Source: Pempheris klunzingeri (taxonomy: Eukaryota; Chordata; Actinopteri; Acropomatiformes; Pempheridae). Taken from it: a DNA stretch of 64,000 bases. Positions 16,866 to 27,452 of the stretch are shown here, piece by piece (the first letter of the stretch is position 1; every line of letters starts with the position of its first letter). The position numbers and the translations under genes were made by a program. Where the stretch lies: assembly GCF_042242105.1 (NCBI RefSeq), contig NC_092016.1:3767501-3831500 (forward strand). The letters run 5' to 3'. The notes under the pieces were generated by a model that did not search any database, was not told the DNA's origin, and saw only the letters and a program-made list of their open reading frames with translations.

Positions 16866-18018
16866 CTGTCAGGAGGAGAATGAAAAGGGAACCTGAAAAT
16901 AAACAATCGACATACTGTGCTCGTTAATCCCTCCTCATCCCACCCACTCTGCGATCACAGGGTAACTTATATTTAGCTCTTGCCCATTCCTGGATGATTT
17001 ACCAGGAGATTTAAGGTCCAGAGGTATTTTGGTTTCATAATCAACACGCCGACATTCGTCGTCAAGGTCTAAACTAAACTCTGGACAACCACAAATGTTC
17101 AGAAATTCAGTTTCAGTCAACGACTTGAACGTTATTATTCCCTTATATGTCACATAAAGTAGATAAAGTAAACACAGTTTGCTGTAGTATATGTAGTAGA
17201 GGACATCTTATTCTAATACTAATCCATTAATCGGCTGACAGACAAGTAAAGATACCATCTAACTCTATTATCCTCTCAGTTGTCAGGATATGTGTTTATC
17301 TTTGGCTTTTAGATAATTTGAGAACAACCCTCGTGTTTTAAGAGACTGTCGTGGGCATATTTAAGCATTTTCACTCCACTAAAGACCAAAATCATTAATT
17401 GAAGAACTAAACAGGTGTATCAGTAATTAGAATAACAGTTAGCTGCAGCCATCTAAAAATATATCACACTTAAACTGAGTGAAATTTCATTATTTCCCTG
17501 TAATCTGTGGAAACATGCACAGATGAGCGTTCATGACTGTTAAAAATAAGTTCCAGTTTCCTTGTATTGAATGTAACTTGGTCAGTTTCCCTCACGGTGA
17601 AGATTTGCAGGCTAAAATATATTCCACCAACCTCTGCATCACATTTATAGACATCTTTGTATTCTAGCGTAATATTTGCCACTCAGTAGACACTTCGATC
17701 CAAAGCAGAACCATGAACACTTGCATTTTTTGGGATTGTTGTTGGGAAGCAGCTCTGAACCTCACCAGTGTTTGTCCCATGATGCACCTACTGAACAAGA
17801 TATGACCAACAACAGCCTTTACTTCCTTAGATTTAGCACTTAAATGCCTCAAAATACAAGAAGAAAGTTTCATTTGGGATTTCTTTGAAAAGAAAAAGAG
17901 AGCATCATTGTCCCTGGTCAGAGTCAGTGCTTCATTACCAACAGGTGAGCTACAGCAGGAACAACATCCAAGACAAGAGCGTGAAGAAGCTGCACCAGCA
18001 GCAGCGGCTGAGTCTTAC

Positions 18019-18100
18019 CTGAGGCAGATGTGAAGTTGCTGGCGGGGAGTCACAGGGGTCTGTGTGGAGCGATGTGGACGGGACCTATGATTTGTAGTGT
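18019..18100 (-). other. rlbp1: Candidate non-coding first exon of rlbp1
   Basis: On the minus strand a strong donor (CTCAGG then GTAAGA) gives a low edge at 18019, which could splice to the acceptor at 16865. The upstream edge is not defined by the sequence; 18100 is a guess from the adjacent OTX/CRX-like motif. A non-coding first exon fits mammalian RLBP1 structure. Confidence 0.4.
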
Positions 18101-18102
18101 TG

Positions 18103-18108
18103 GGATTA
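18103..18108 (-). promoter_or_regulatory. OTX/CRX-type TAATCC motif near the rlbp1 promoter
   Basis: The minus strand reads TAATCC, the core of OTX2/CRX binding sites, close to the presumed rlbp1 start. OTX/CRX control of visual-cycle genes is established. A single hexamer is weak evidence alone. Confidence 0.3.
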
Positions 18109-18794
18109 GTGGCGTCACACCAGATTACATCCAGCAGATTTTTTCACCTTTTCAATCAGCATAAAAGTGGCAGAGGGTGGGAGAGAAGGGGGAGGAAGTG
18201 ATGGTGAGGGCGTCTGGCCAATGGTGAAGGTGCTCCCATGATGAAAGGCTGGGATGGATGATGTAATGTTGAGTACACACTTTAGGAAAGAGGTGCTTTA
18301 AGGGGGTGGAGGGATTTGATTGAATTCCAAGGAGACTTGGATGGAGTGAAAAGTGGCCATTGTGACGACGGATTCACAACGTGATCGCACTCGGGTGAGG
18401 AGAGAGGGGAGGCTGTATCCAAACAGTCTGCTTCACATGTTTAGAGGCCTGACGTGGACTAGAGGTTCGGTCTGGTTCTAATGTTGTGACTTATATTATA
18501 TATATAAATATTATCTCAATGGGAAAAAGACTTTTTTTAGTCTCAAATTGTTTTAAAGTCGATTTCTTATTACTGTGAAAACAAAGAGAGACATTTATAA
18601 TACGCCCTCTGTCTCTATCAGTGTTCATCACTTAGACGATCCCAGGTCCTCATTAGAGAAACATATTTTATATAATATATATATACATATAATAAACTAT
18701 ATATAACCTCCATCAGCTGACGGTGGATAAAGGTATTAAGGCCATTTTAGTTCAGAGTGAGAAAAGGTTTTGTTCATATGTTCAACAGAACAGG

Positions 18795-19030
18795 CTTAAA
18801 TTAATTCAGCAACTGTTCAATTAATGATTTGTCAAAAAAAAAAGGAATCAGTGACTGTTTGATATCAATTCATTAATTAAATTTTTGTCTTTTAAGCAAA
18901 AAAAAAAAAAGAGGATTTGCTGCTTTTCTCTGTTTTATATTGAATATCTTTGGGTTTGGGATTGTTGGTCAGACAAAACAAGCATAATGATATTTGAATT
19001 AATGATTAATTGGAACCCTACAATCACTGC
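18795..19030 (-). repeat. Teleost repeat of the ctgcaactaacgatt family, reverse orientation
   Basis: The sequence tgaatatctttgggtttggg, then ttgttggtcagacaaaacaa, then gaattaatgattaattgga matches, in reverse, an abundant fish repeat that opens with ggctgcaactaacgatt. Other copies in the window are near 33340, 34750 and 44840. Confidence 0.55.
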
Positions 19031-19878
19031 TATAAGGAAATTGTAATTAAAGTGCACAACAGTAAAAAAAAGCTATTTGTTCAGTGAATATTACTAATTG
19101 TACAAAAAAAAAATTCTATTATTATCTATTAATTACTAATAAAACTATAAATCCAGAACATCTCTGAGTTCAGAAACAGGAAGTACCTGCACATGCACAC
19201 ACTCGCCTCCTTCTCCACAAGGATTTGGATTTAAAGTTCAATGCATTCATATCACTTAACACGGACCCTAAAACTGTCCACAATTCCCTGTGATCAGATT
19301 AGTTCCCACATACACGTTATATCTCCGCACGCAGAGCACAATGACAGCGAGCACGTGCCCGTCACCTTGATAGCTGTGCACTTTGTGCTGCTGAGAGTAA
19401 TGTAAAGGTTTATATAATGTGATCATTCACAGTCACAACGGAGTGAGGTTGAGTAAAAACAATCTCTAGAATAATCTTAAGCAATTGAGCAACACAGAGG
19501 TATGCATGAAAACAACTTAAGAGCCGCTGGACGTTAAACACGACGGGATGCTGTAACCGTGGTGATTTCTGAGGTTTCAGCTGTTGGGTGAAAGTGATGG
19601 TTGATGATTTTTGTGTCTGTCTTCAGAAAAGTCTGCAGAAGCTGAGAAACACTTTCAAAACCAGCGTTTTTAAACCAGCGTTACGGGGCCTGAGGTGTGT
19701 CAGAGGTGAGATGACTGTGTTTATTTGCAGTGTTCATCAATCCACAGTCTAAAAACACCATCATCTGTTAATTTACTGAGTCAGTGCTGGTGATCAGGGA
19801 CATATTTTCATCTATAGATCCTGTTCAAAATGATTCCTTGTTTAAGCTGGAACAGGATTACACACAAATTTGAGTCCC

Positions 19879-20484
19879 TTAACCCTTTATCGGTCAAGGG
19901 ACCATACACTCCCCTCCAAAAGTATTGGAACAGTGAGGCCAGTTCCTTTATTTTTGCTGTAGACTGAAAACATTTGGGTTTGACATCAAAAGATGAATAT
20001 GAGACAAGAGATCAACATTTCAGCTTTTATTTCCAGGTATTTACATCTGGATCTGATACACAACTTAGAAGATAGCACCTTTTGTTTGAACCCACTCAGT
20101 ATTGGAACATGTGACTGACAGGTGTGTTTTGTTGCCCCGGTGTGTCCTGTTACATTGATTATTCAAACAATAAATAGCGCTGAATGTCTACGTTCAGTTT
20201 CAGATCTGGGTTTTGCCTGTGCAGACTGCATTTATAGTTAGAGGTGTGACCAACAGGAAAACCAGAGAGCTGTCCATGGGTGAAAAACAAGCAATTGTGA
20301 AGCTGAGAGAAGATGGAAAATCAATCAGTCATCAATCAATCAACCATGAGCCAAGTAGAACTACGAGATTTCTCCAAGACAATCAGGCTACATGACAGAC
20401 CGGCAAGAAATTCTTTTGAAAAACTCACAAAAGAAAAAGAGTCTTGATCACCAGTGTTTCAATGAGTGCCATATAAAGGGTTAA
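19879..20484. mobile_element. TTAA-flanked piggyBac-type element carrying a Tc1 fragment
   Basis: TTAA at 19879-19882 is followed by CCCTTTAT, and the right end reads ATAAAGGG followed by TTAA at 20481-20484. Exact 8-bp inverted ends inside a TTAA duplication are the hallmark of piggyBac-type elements. The interior is mostly a Tc1-like fragment (next entry), so the original element was probably much shorter. Confidence 0.6.
19915..20470 (+). mobile_element. Truncated Tc1/mariner element, 5' part
   Basis: A TA dinucleotide precedes cactcccctccaaaagtatt, a typical fish Tc1 terminal repeat; the repeat region extends for roughly 200 bp. A broken transposase start then encodes MGEKQAIVKLREDGKSI (about 20276-20326), resembling the N-terminal helix-turn-helix of Tc1 transposases. 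No catalytic domain or right inverted repeat is present. The right boundary is approximate. Confidence 0.65.
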
Positions 20485-20724
20485 ATCTCAGTTTGTCTAA
20501 GATGGTCATGCATCGGTGGCTATGTGTTTGATATTTACATAAAAACATCTTGTTTTGGACCAAAACTGACAAAAATGTAAAATATTCTATGTATAAATGG
20601 AGTTTTAGTCCAAACATAAAGCATCACTTAGATGATAAATAAATGCTGTTTTAATTTTAGTACGTTTGTCCAATTCGCCTTTGCAGCAAAGGTCCTCAGC
20701 TGGACCTGAGCTGGTGAGGCTAAA

Positions 20725-20800
20725 TCAATCAACCAATCAACCAATCGATCTTTATTCATATAGCGCCAATTCCTAACAGCGTTATCTCAAGACGCTGAAC
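20725..20800. repeat. Fish repeat tail (ctttattcatatagcgccaa family)
   Basis: The phrase atctttattcatatagcgcc, then aattcctaacagcgttatct is characteristic of a widespread fish repeat tail, probably the 3' end of a LINE or a SINE dependent on it. It is preceded by short aatcaacc repeats. Confidence 0.5.
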
Positions 20801-21418
20801 AGAACAGCCCTGATTTTAGTAGTTAATTAAATAAATAAAAAGCTCTTCCCTGAAGGAGAGGCCCTGTCACCTCTTATCCTTCCTCTGTACATTCAACCGT
20901 CTGTAAACTCATCACTGCTGCCGGTTGTTCTTTTGTGTGGAAGTCGGCCATTTTCCTCTCTCTGACCACTAACGTCACCGACACACGTTTTCCTCCCGAT
21001 ACAATGATGAAGGAGCAGGCAGCCGACTAGTAAGCTGCTAAATCAGGCCTGATCTGCTCAATATTTGGATTTGGAGAACAAAATTAGATGGATTGGGCAA
21101 ACAATGCTACTCTGTTCTCTCCCTATAGCCTGAGCTGTGGGGCCAAGTTCAGGCTTTAGATGTGTGTGTTTGCAGGTTTGAGGGGGAAAGAAAGAAGCGG
21201 AGGATCGAGGACAAAGCCACTTACAGATGCACGGAGCGTAACGACATGTACAGCACCACCTGCAGCTCGCTGGGCTTCATGTGCAGTTGAAGGAGAACTT
21301 TTTAAAACCTGGGCCCTATTACTGTTTTTAGGTTTGAAATGACTGTAGACTGCTGCAAAGTAACCCTTTGAGGCAACCACACCTGTCAAAGTCTGTACAC
21401 TTAAAATGCCTTTTTTAT

Positions 21419-21842
21419 GACAACATTATGGAGTAAGGAACCCTACAGAAATAGACCTGTGGGATCCGTTTTGTTTAACCAAAAGTTACGGCATTCGCTT
21501 CAAAGCCACCAGACTCCACCAACAAAAACATGAATTTTCCTCACAGAATGGGGGAGTGGCTGGTTACCGCTGCCTTCATCGGTTAGCTTGCTTGTGTTAT
21601 TGTATGACCTCTGTGTTTTGAAGGTTCGGTTCAGATCCAACACAATATTTTTGTAACAGACAAAAACACAAAGAAACCGAGGCAGCAGTAGGCCAGCAAC
21701 CTCTGTAACCTGTGGGGTAAAATTACTGTTTTTGTCCATGGAGTCTGGTGAAGAGTGATATAACAGCTGTGTCTGGTTAAACCAAAGGATTTTTACAGGT
21801 CTCTCTCTGTACGGATCCTTTCTATAATGTTGTCCGACACTT
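21419..21842. mobile_element. Palindromic MITE, copy 1
   Basis: The left end (gacaacattatggagtaagg, then aaccctacagaaatagacct) is the inverse of the right end (aggtctctctctgtacggat, then cctttctataatgttgtc). Internal inverted pieces also match, e.g. caaagccaccagactcc on the left and gagtctggtgaag near 21740. A second copy lies at about 48808-49162. No coding capacity; a non-autonomous fold-back DNA transposon. Confidence 0.65.
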
Positions 21843-22134
21843 AGAACAATAATCTGAGCCCGTCTGTGCCAAATACAAGCACTTTCACTGGATGCACTTT
21901 GGTCAGGTGCAGTTGCCCCAAAGGACTGGTTGTGTATAGATGTTAACCACAGAAGTGTTCGTGTTGTTTGTCATTGTGTCCTGATGAACCCGAACCCTTA
22001 TCCTAAACCTAACCTTGAATAATATGCTCAAATAGGGTCTAGGTTTAAAAATATTGGTGTTATCCTTTAATGTAAGTGAAAAGATATTCTACAATGGATC
22101 ATAATCCAGTGTCGCGCTCACATCTTTAGACAGA

Positions 22135-22450
22135 TGCAAACAAAAGATTGTGAGTGAGCTCAAGTATCTTGGCGTCACCTTGGACTCGGAAATTTCAAGC
22201 AAATCAGGCTCTTTAACAGTTAATGCTGCCTGGATGTTTTCTGCACATATTGAGTACTGTTTTATTAACAGTTCACTTAAACCAATAGAGCTACTTGTCC
22301 AGAAGCCATAAAGGTTTTTGATTAAACACTTTTACTTGGTCTTGCTCCACCTTCTTTAAACAAATTTATTAAAAAGCAACTCCACTTGACTCACACTCAC
22401 AGCAGCCACATGTCAATTTTCATGTTTTCAGCATTTATAAAAAAAAAACT
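22135..22450 (+). mobile_element. Decayed LINE relic (end of reverse transcriptase ORF)
   Basis: The frame at 22150 encodes VSELKYLGVTLDSE, matching the conserved (V/L)KYLGV.LD segment of LINE reverse transcriptases. The following sequence carries stops and shifts. An A/T-rich end near 22640 may be the old 3' tail. Confidence 0.5.
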
Positions 22451-23855
22451 CAAGTCCAAAACTGGTGCATCTGAGATCAGACCTGTGTCCTGTCAGTATT
22501 TTACCTATAAAATAAGAGTAAATACTGTTAGAGAACTCGTAACCTGAAATACTGCACAACATATTGTGTATCTTTACGTTTGTATATTAATTGTGTCACT
22601 TGTAATGTTTCTGTCTTGTGTTACCTGTCGGGAACTAACAAATTAAAGTAATAAATAAAAACACCCACATAAAGCTGTGCAGCCTTTCAGCTCAGTTTCC
22701 CACATGGAAGTATTCCAGTCACTGGGATCTAATGGGAACGCTGGCAGAGAAGAAAACCAACGATAAACCAATGTTAAAATGACCATTGTGCTTTTGTTTG
22801 ACTTGTATCTTCCCACTGTGGTGCTAAACGTCTTTGCTCTTTCTGGGGTCAGTGGACGTTGTAACCGGGTTGAACTTGGTGCCGTTGGATGATTTCACAT
22901 CCTGATCCAGTGTGTGTGTGACGACTCTGACTAACCGGCCTGGATGATCCCTGAAACGTTTCCCAACACTAGCAGGGCCGTGGTTTCATCCGTTAATGCT
23001 TCTGCTTGCTAACAATGCTGCTCTTAATGCTGACCTGGCGCTGGATCAGGAGGGATGACCGTGACGCCATAGTTGTAGCAATTAGCCTGACCTTTTTACA
23101 GGAACGATCAGGGCTCAGCTCACAGGCCTCAAAAGATACATGAGGAAACACACAAGTGGTAAATCAACACAGCTGATTACATCAACAGCTCCCCAGTTAA
23201 AACCTGGAAGTCATTATAAAGAGCTGAATTACGTTCTCCAGCTAGTCGCTAACTGTTGTTTAGTGTTGAGCACATAGTGGACAGTGGGTTTACTGAGAAC
23301 GGCCGCCTGTGGGGGCCAAAGAAACGACACTGAACATAAAGGGTGAAGCTGCAGGACCAAAACAACGACCTGAAAGACACAAGAGGGGAAACAGCAGAGT
23401 CCGGGAATAAGTTCTCTGTGGATTTGTCACTACAAATAAAACCTTTCACTCCACAAGTAGGAATTTAAAGCCTTTGTTATAAAAGTACAGTAAAGTTTTA
23501 AACATTAACCATTTTATAATTGGTGTTATATGGAGAAACAAACACTCCTTAATCTGTTTTCTTCTGTCAAAAATGTCTTTTTCACCCGGCGAGAGAATAA
23601 TAATCCTGATAACAAAGTGTTTTATATATTTTAAACACAAAAGAATGAGGCTGAGACCCAAGCAGAGCTGATGGGTGCACACATCACATGAGCGTCTTGG
23701 CAGCACTACACCACAAACATCAGCGAACTGAAGTGAAACCAGAGCACAAGACTGTAAAAGTGGCATAAAAGAGGCAAAACAGTAAAGAACAGCATAGTTA
23801 ATGTTCACATCCATTAAAAACAAAGTGACGGCGTTTCATTTCAACATGATGCAGT

Positions 23856-23861
23856 TTTATT
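23856..23861 (-). terminator. Candidate aen poly(A) signal
   Basis: The minus strand reads AATAAA here, about 670 bases after the aen stop codon. It is the clearest canonical signal in the expected 3' UTR (about 23835-24532). Confidence 0.4.
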
Positions 23862-24532
23862 GGACATTTAAGAGCAGCTTACAATGAGAGGTAAAGAGCC
23901 GCCATCAGTATAATCCAATATAAAACACACACGACAGCAGCAGTTTAACATGGAAACCAGTGAAGTTTTTAAAAATGTCTTTTCCTTTTGCCTTATAAAC
24001 ACTGAAAAACATTTTAAAAGCTGCAACTTGTCTGCTCCATTTGAGTAACATACAGTTGTGTTTTCCAAAACTGGTGCACCTTCTGGCCAAACATCAGTCC
24101 CGTGTCCTGTTAATGGTTCAATTTTACCTCTCAAATAAGAGTAAACACTCCAAACTCTGCATGTCATCAGTTAAATCACTACAAACTTAAAGTCTGTCAC
24201 AACTGTCAACTCTGCAGGCGAATATCCGGGAACACAGCGACAAGAAAGTGCCGTTAGGAACTCCAACCGTGTTTAAATGTAATAAGTTAATTCAGGAAAT
24301 AATAACACTCAAGTAATAAGTGATACAGTCCATCTTCTCATGAGACAATGCAGATGATCTTTCTCCCCCTAAAACGACTCATTTTGCACCAACTTCTATT
24401 AATTTTAGACTTAATTTAATTTTTTTCACACATATCTTATATTTATCCGACCCTGCTCTGAGGTCTCTGAGCTCTTCACCGCCGTGTAAATATGGATCTG
24501 TTGAGGTAATTTCCCACCCAAAAACCCTCCTC

Positions 24533-26898
24533 TCATTGGCCGTCGGCCATGACGTCATCGGGCCAGAACTCATCCTGCATGTAGTGGTTGGAGTCGGCGA
24601 GGCTCTGCTTGTGCGGAGCGTCTGCGGTCCTCAGCTTGTTCTGCCACTCCTGCTCCCACTCGCCCTCCACCAGCTTGTAGAGGTCGAGGGCGGCCTGGGC
24701 GTCCTCCACCGAGCAGTGACCTCTGCCCCCCACCTGGGCGGGGGAGCACAGACCCTCTAGTTACAGGTTATGTGTGTTATCAAAGGGAAATAATCCTCAG
24801 ATGCTCTCAGACTGTTTGACACCAGCGTTTCAATATGAAAGTTAAATTAATAATAAAATCAATGAAGCCCTGCAGCTGAATCAGGCAGCAAACAGTGACT
24901 TTTAATGAGAGTTAAAACACTAATAACTTCTAATATTTGGTTATACAGGTACGGTGAGCAGGATTTGCACTGAGCAGGTCTTTTCACAGTCAAAATAAAC
25001 TGATCAGTGCTCTCTGGTGGACAAACGTCATGGTGACTCTTTCTAAGTTACATCACATATCTATTTTCTTTTTTTTTCTTCTGTAGGCAAAAAAATAAAC
25101 TTTTTTTTTGCACATTTTTGGGATAATTTAAAAGAAAACCTTATTTTTCATTGATAATAATATCATATATAATAATATCATAATATAGGGATCAACGATT
25201 CACCGAAATGTAAACGTTTGAATATATAAATACATAAAAATCTTTTTTCCAGAGACTTGGTCCCGAAGGTCACATGCACACGTGCCGCCCTACACGCTCC
25301 ATGTGACATATGAGAGTAAGAGTAGAAGAAGAAAACAACGCTGTAGACTTTAAAATACCAGGAGCGAGCTTTGATGCTAAAGAACAAGAGGTGACTTCGC
25401 GTCAAAGTCGAACAGGACGTTGGTTGTGTAGACGTGTTCGGAGTTTAACTGTGTGTAACGTGACGTACTGCCGTGGATACAACATGAGGCAACACCACAC
25501 ATCTGTTCATTTCAGAAAGCACCATGAGACTGAAGCTATCAGCGTGTCAGTCAGGGCGAAGAATCAATAACTGAAATGTTCAAGAGTGCAGCTCTGAACG
25601 AGATTCAACACTGCGACTGACTGGAGATCACACATATCAGAGCCCTAACAAGGACACACATGTTTAACTGAACACACGTCTACAAAATAAACAAAGATAT
25701 AGAGATTTTTATCATTTCTAGTAGAAATAAAATGCATGTGAAGTCTGAAGAGGCGTCAGACACGGACGAACGCTCACCTGTATCCTCCTGTTCAGCAGCT
25801 TGCTGGCCAAGGTTTTGAGGGAGAGGCAGCACTTGCGGGGGAAACCGGCCAAACGGCTGAGGAAACGCGTCAAGCTGGTGTCCCTGACCATGTGACCTGG
25901 AAGGAGCACGTCCAGCACCCTGAAGTCATTGTAGATGGCGTGGCCGATGACCACTTTACCCTTGAGTATACTGAGGATCTGCAGGAGAGAGAAGAGAAAT
26001 AAATACGCCTGTATTCATTGATCATCAGAGTCCTGTACTCTCCAGATCTCTAATGAGAGGTTAGAGGCTAGTTACAGGTGGAAAAACACCTCTGGTGCTC
26101 GTCTGAATCTCACTTCGGGCTGACAGCTGAGAAAATTATGAATGTATGCTCATTGCAGGTGTTCACTCCTGAAGCTACATAAACTCTGAGTGTGCGTCTG
26201 CCTCGACATTCGGTAATGAGCATTTGGTGGTTTGCCCTTCTCACCTCCTCTCTGGCCTGAGCGAAGGGCGTGGCGTCATGCAGGTCGTGTCTCTGGATGC
26301 CGCTCCAGCGAGTCCTGTAGTCGGTGACGGGCTCACACGGTCTGACGTACTTATCATACAATATGTTGCCGTGATAGTCCAGGATGCTGCAGCGCGCCAG
26401 CTCGCTGCAGCGCCCGCCGGGCCCCGTCCCCACCATCTCACAGTCCAACGCCACCACCGTGGTCGGGCACACGCTGAGGCACGGTGAGCTCCGACCGCTG
26501 GCCGGAGGACTCGCCTCGGAGCAGAAACCACTGTCCACCTCCCAGCTGTCTCTGAGGGCCGCGGCTAAGCTGTGGTGGTCTGAAGCTTTGGGCTCAGACA
26601 CACAGAGTCCAGGTTTAGACACGTCGGCGCTCTTGTTTTCAGAGTTGAAAGTGTTTTCACTCTCCTGGCCCGTATCGCTCGATTTTGTTTTTTTGACCAG
26701 TCTATTTGTATCCAGTGGTTCGCTGCTGTTGTCCATTCTTTTCCTCTTCATGTTGGAGGTGATTATGTTCTGCTGGTGCTTCTTCCTGGCTCTTGCACTC
26801 TCCATGGCACGAAGCATCATGGTTTTTTTGCACAAGTACCGGTAATTCCCAAGAAGCCCCCGCGAGGTGACTTTATTCCTTTTCACCAACTCTGCCAT
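24533..26898 (-). CDS. aen: aen: apoptosis-enhancing nuclease (ISG20L1), 3 coding exons
   Basis: Coding exons: 26898-26245, 25978-25778, 24733-24533; GT-AG and in phase, 351 aa (human 325). AEN is a nuclear 3'-5' exonuclease of the DEDDh family that is induced by p53 and promotes DNA fragmentation in apoptosis. The motifs are complete: Exo [12 protein letters not shown] (Asp152, Glu154), Exo [10 protein letters not shown] (Asp236), Exo [13 protein letters not shown] (His291, Asp296). Basic stretches RARKK and MKRKR in the N-terminal tail suit nuclear or nucleolar import. The C-terminal [11 protein letters not shown] matches the human YMEDQYWPDD block, which separates AEN from ISG20. The start at 26898 gives MAELVKRNK. 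An acceptor 33 bases upstream (26931) implies a further non-coding exon. Confidence 0.94.
24734..25777 (-). other. aen intron between coding exons 2 and 3
   Basis: An AT-rich intron of about 1 kb containing T-runs near 25060-25110. An open stretch on the plus strand near 25310-25570 has no recognisable homology. Confidence 0.6.
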
Positions 26899-27452
26899 CA
26901 GCAACCAAAGAAACCGGCCTTGTCGTCATTTCTGAGGAAATAAAACACAAAAAACCCTGAATATCATGAAGAGAAAGGTCAGATTTAGTTTTTGAAACCT
27001 GCACATTTGCTCTGAAAACTGCAGAACTGTGTCCTCGGTCACTGAGGCTGCTGCATAACCTCTAATCTTGCCTGTGTTAGTGCCCACAGAGGAGTTTGGA
27101 GACGTGGTCGTGCAGAAATATCACAGACTTCAGGAGGCAAACGATTGACAGCGAAACATTACAACACGCCAATAACAAGCTGCACAGTCTTGATTTTAAC
27201 TGATGCATTTTCAGAATTGTTACGTTAATGTCCCTTCGCACACATTTCTTTTTTAAAACCAGCATCAGTTCTGATCATAAATATCAAATATTAATGAATT
27301 TTGAAAGTTTTTAACCAAGTTTTTGTCATGATGCAACTCATTTTATGGTCTAAAATACACAATAAACTATTTATTTTCTATATACTTCATGCAAACTGGA
27401 TTATTTTTGGTTTGATTATTGCAGCCTGGTGTATGTGAAATGTCAAATACTC

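Larger units (their letters stand above)
18110..23830. other. Gene-free region between rlbp1 and aen
   Basis: No conserved exon was found on either strand in about 5.7 kb. The region holds an old repeat at about 18795-19030, a TTAA-flanked element with a Tc1 fragment (19879-20484), a fish repeat tail at about 20725-20800, a palindromic MITE (21419-21842) and a LINE relic (about 22135-22450), all listed separately. Confidence 0.7.
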
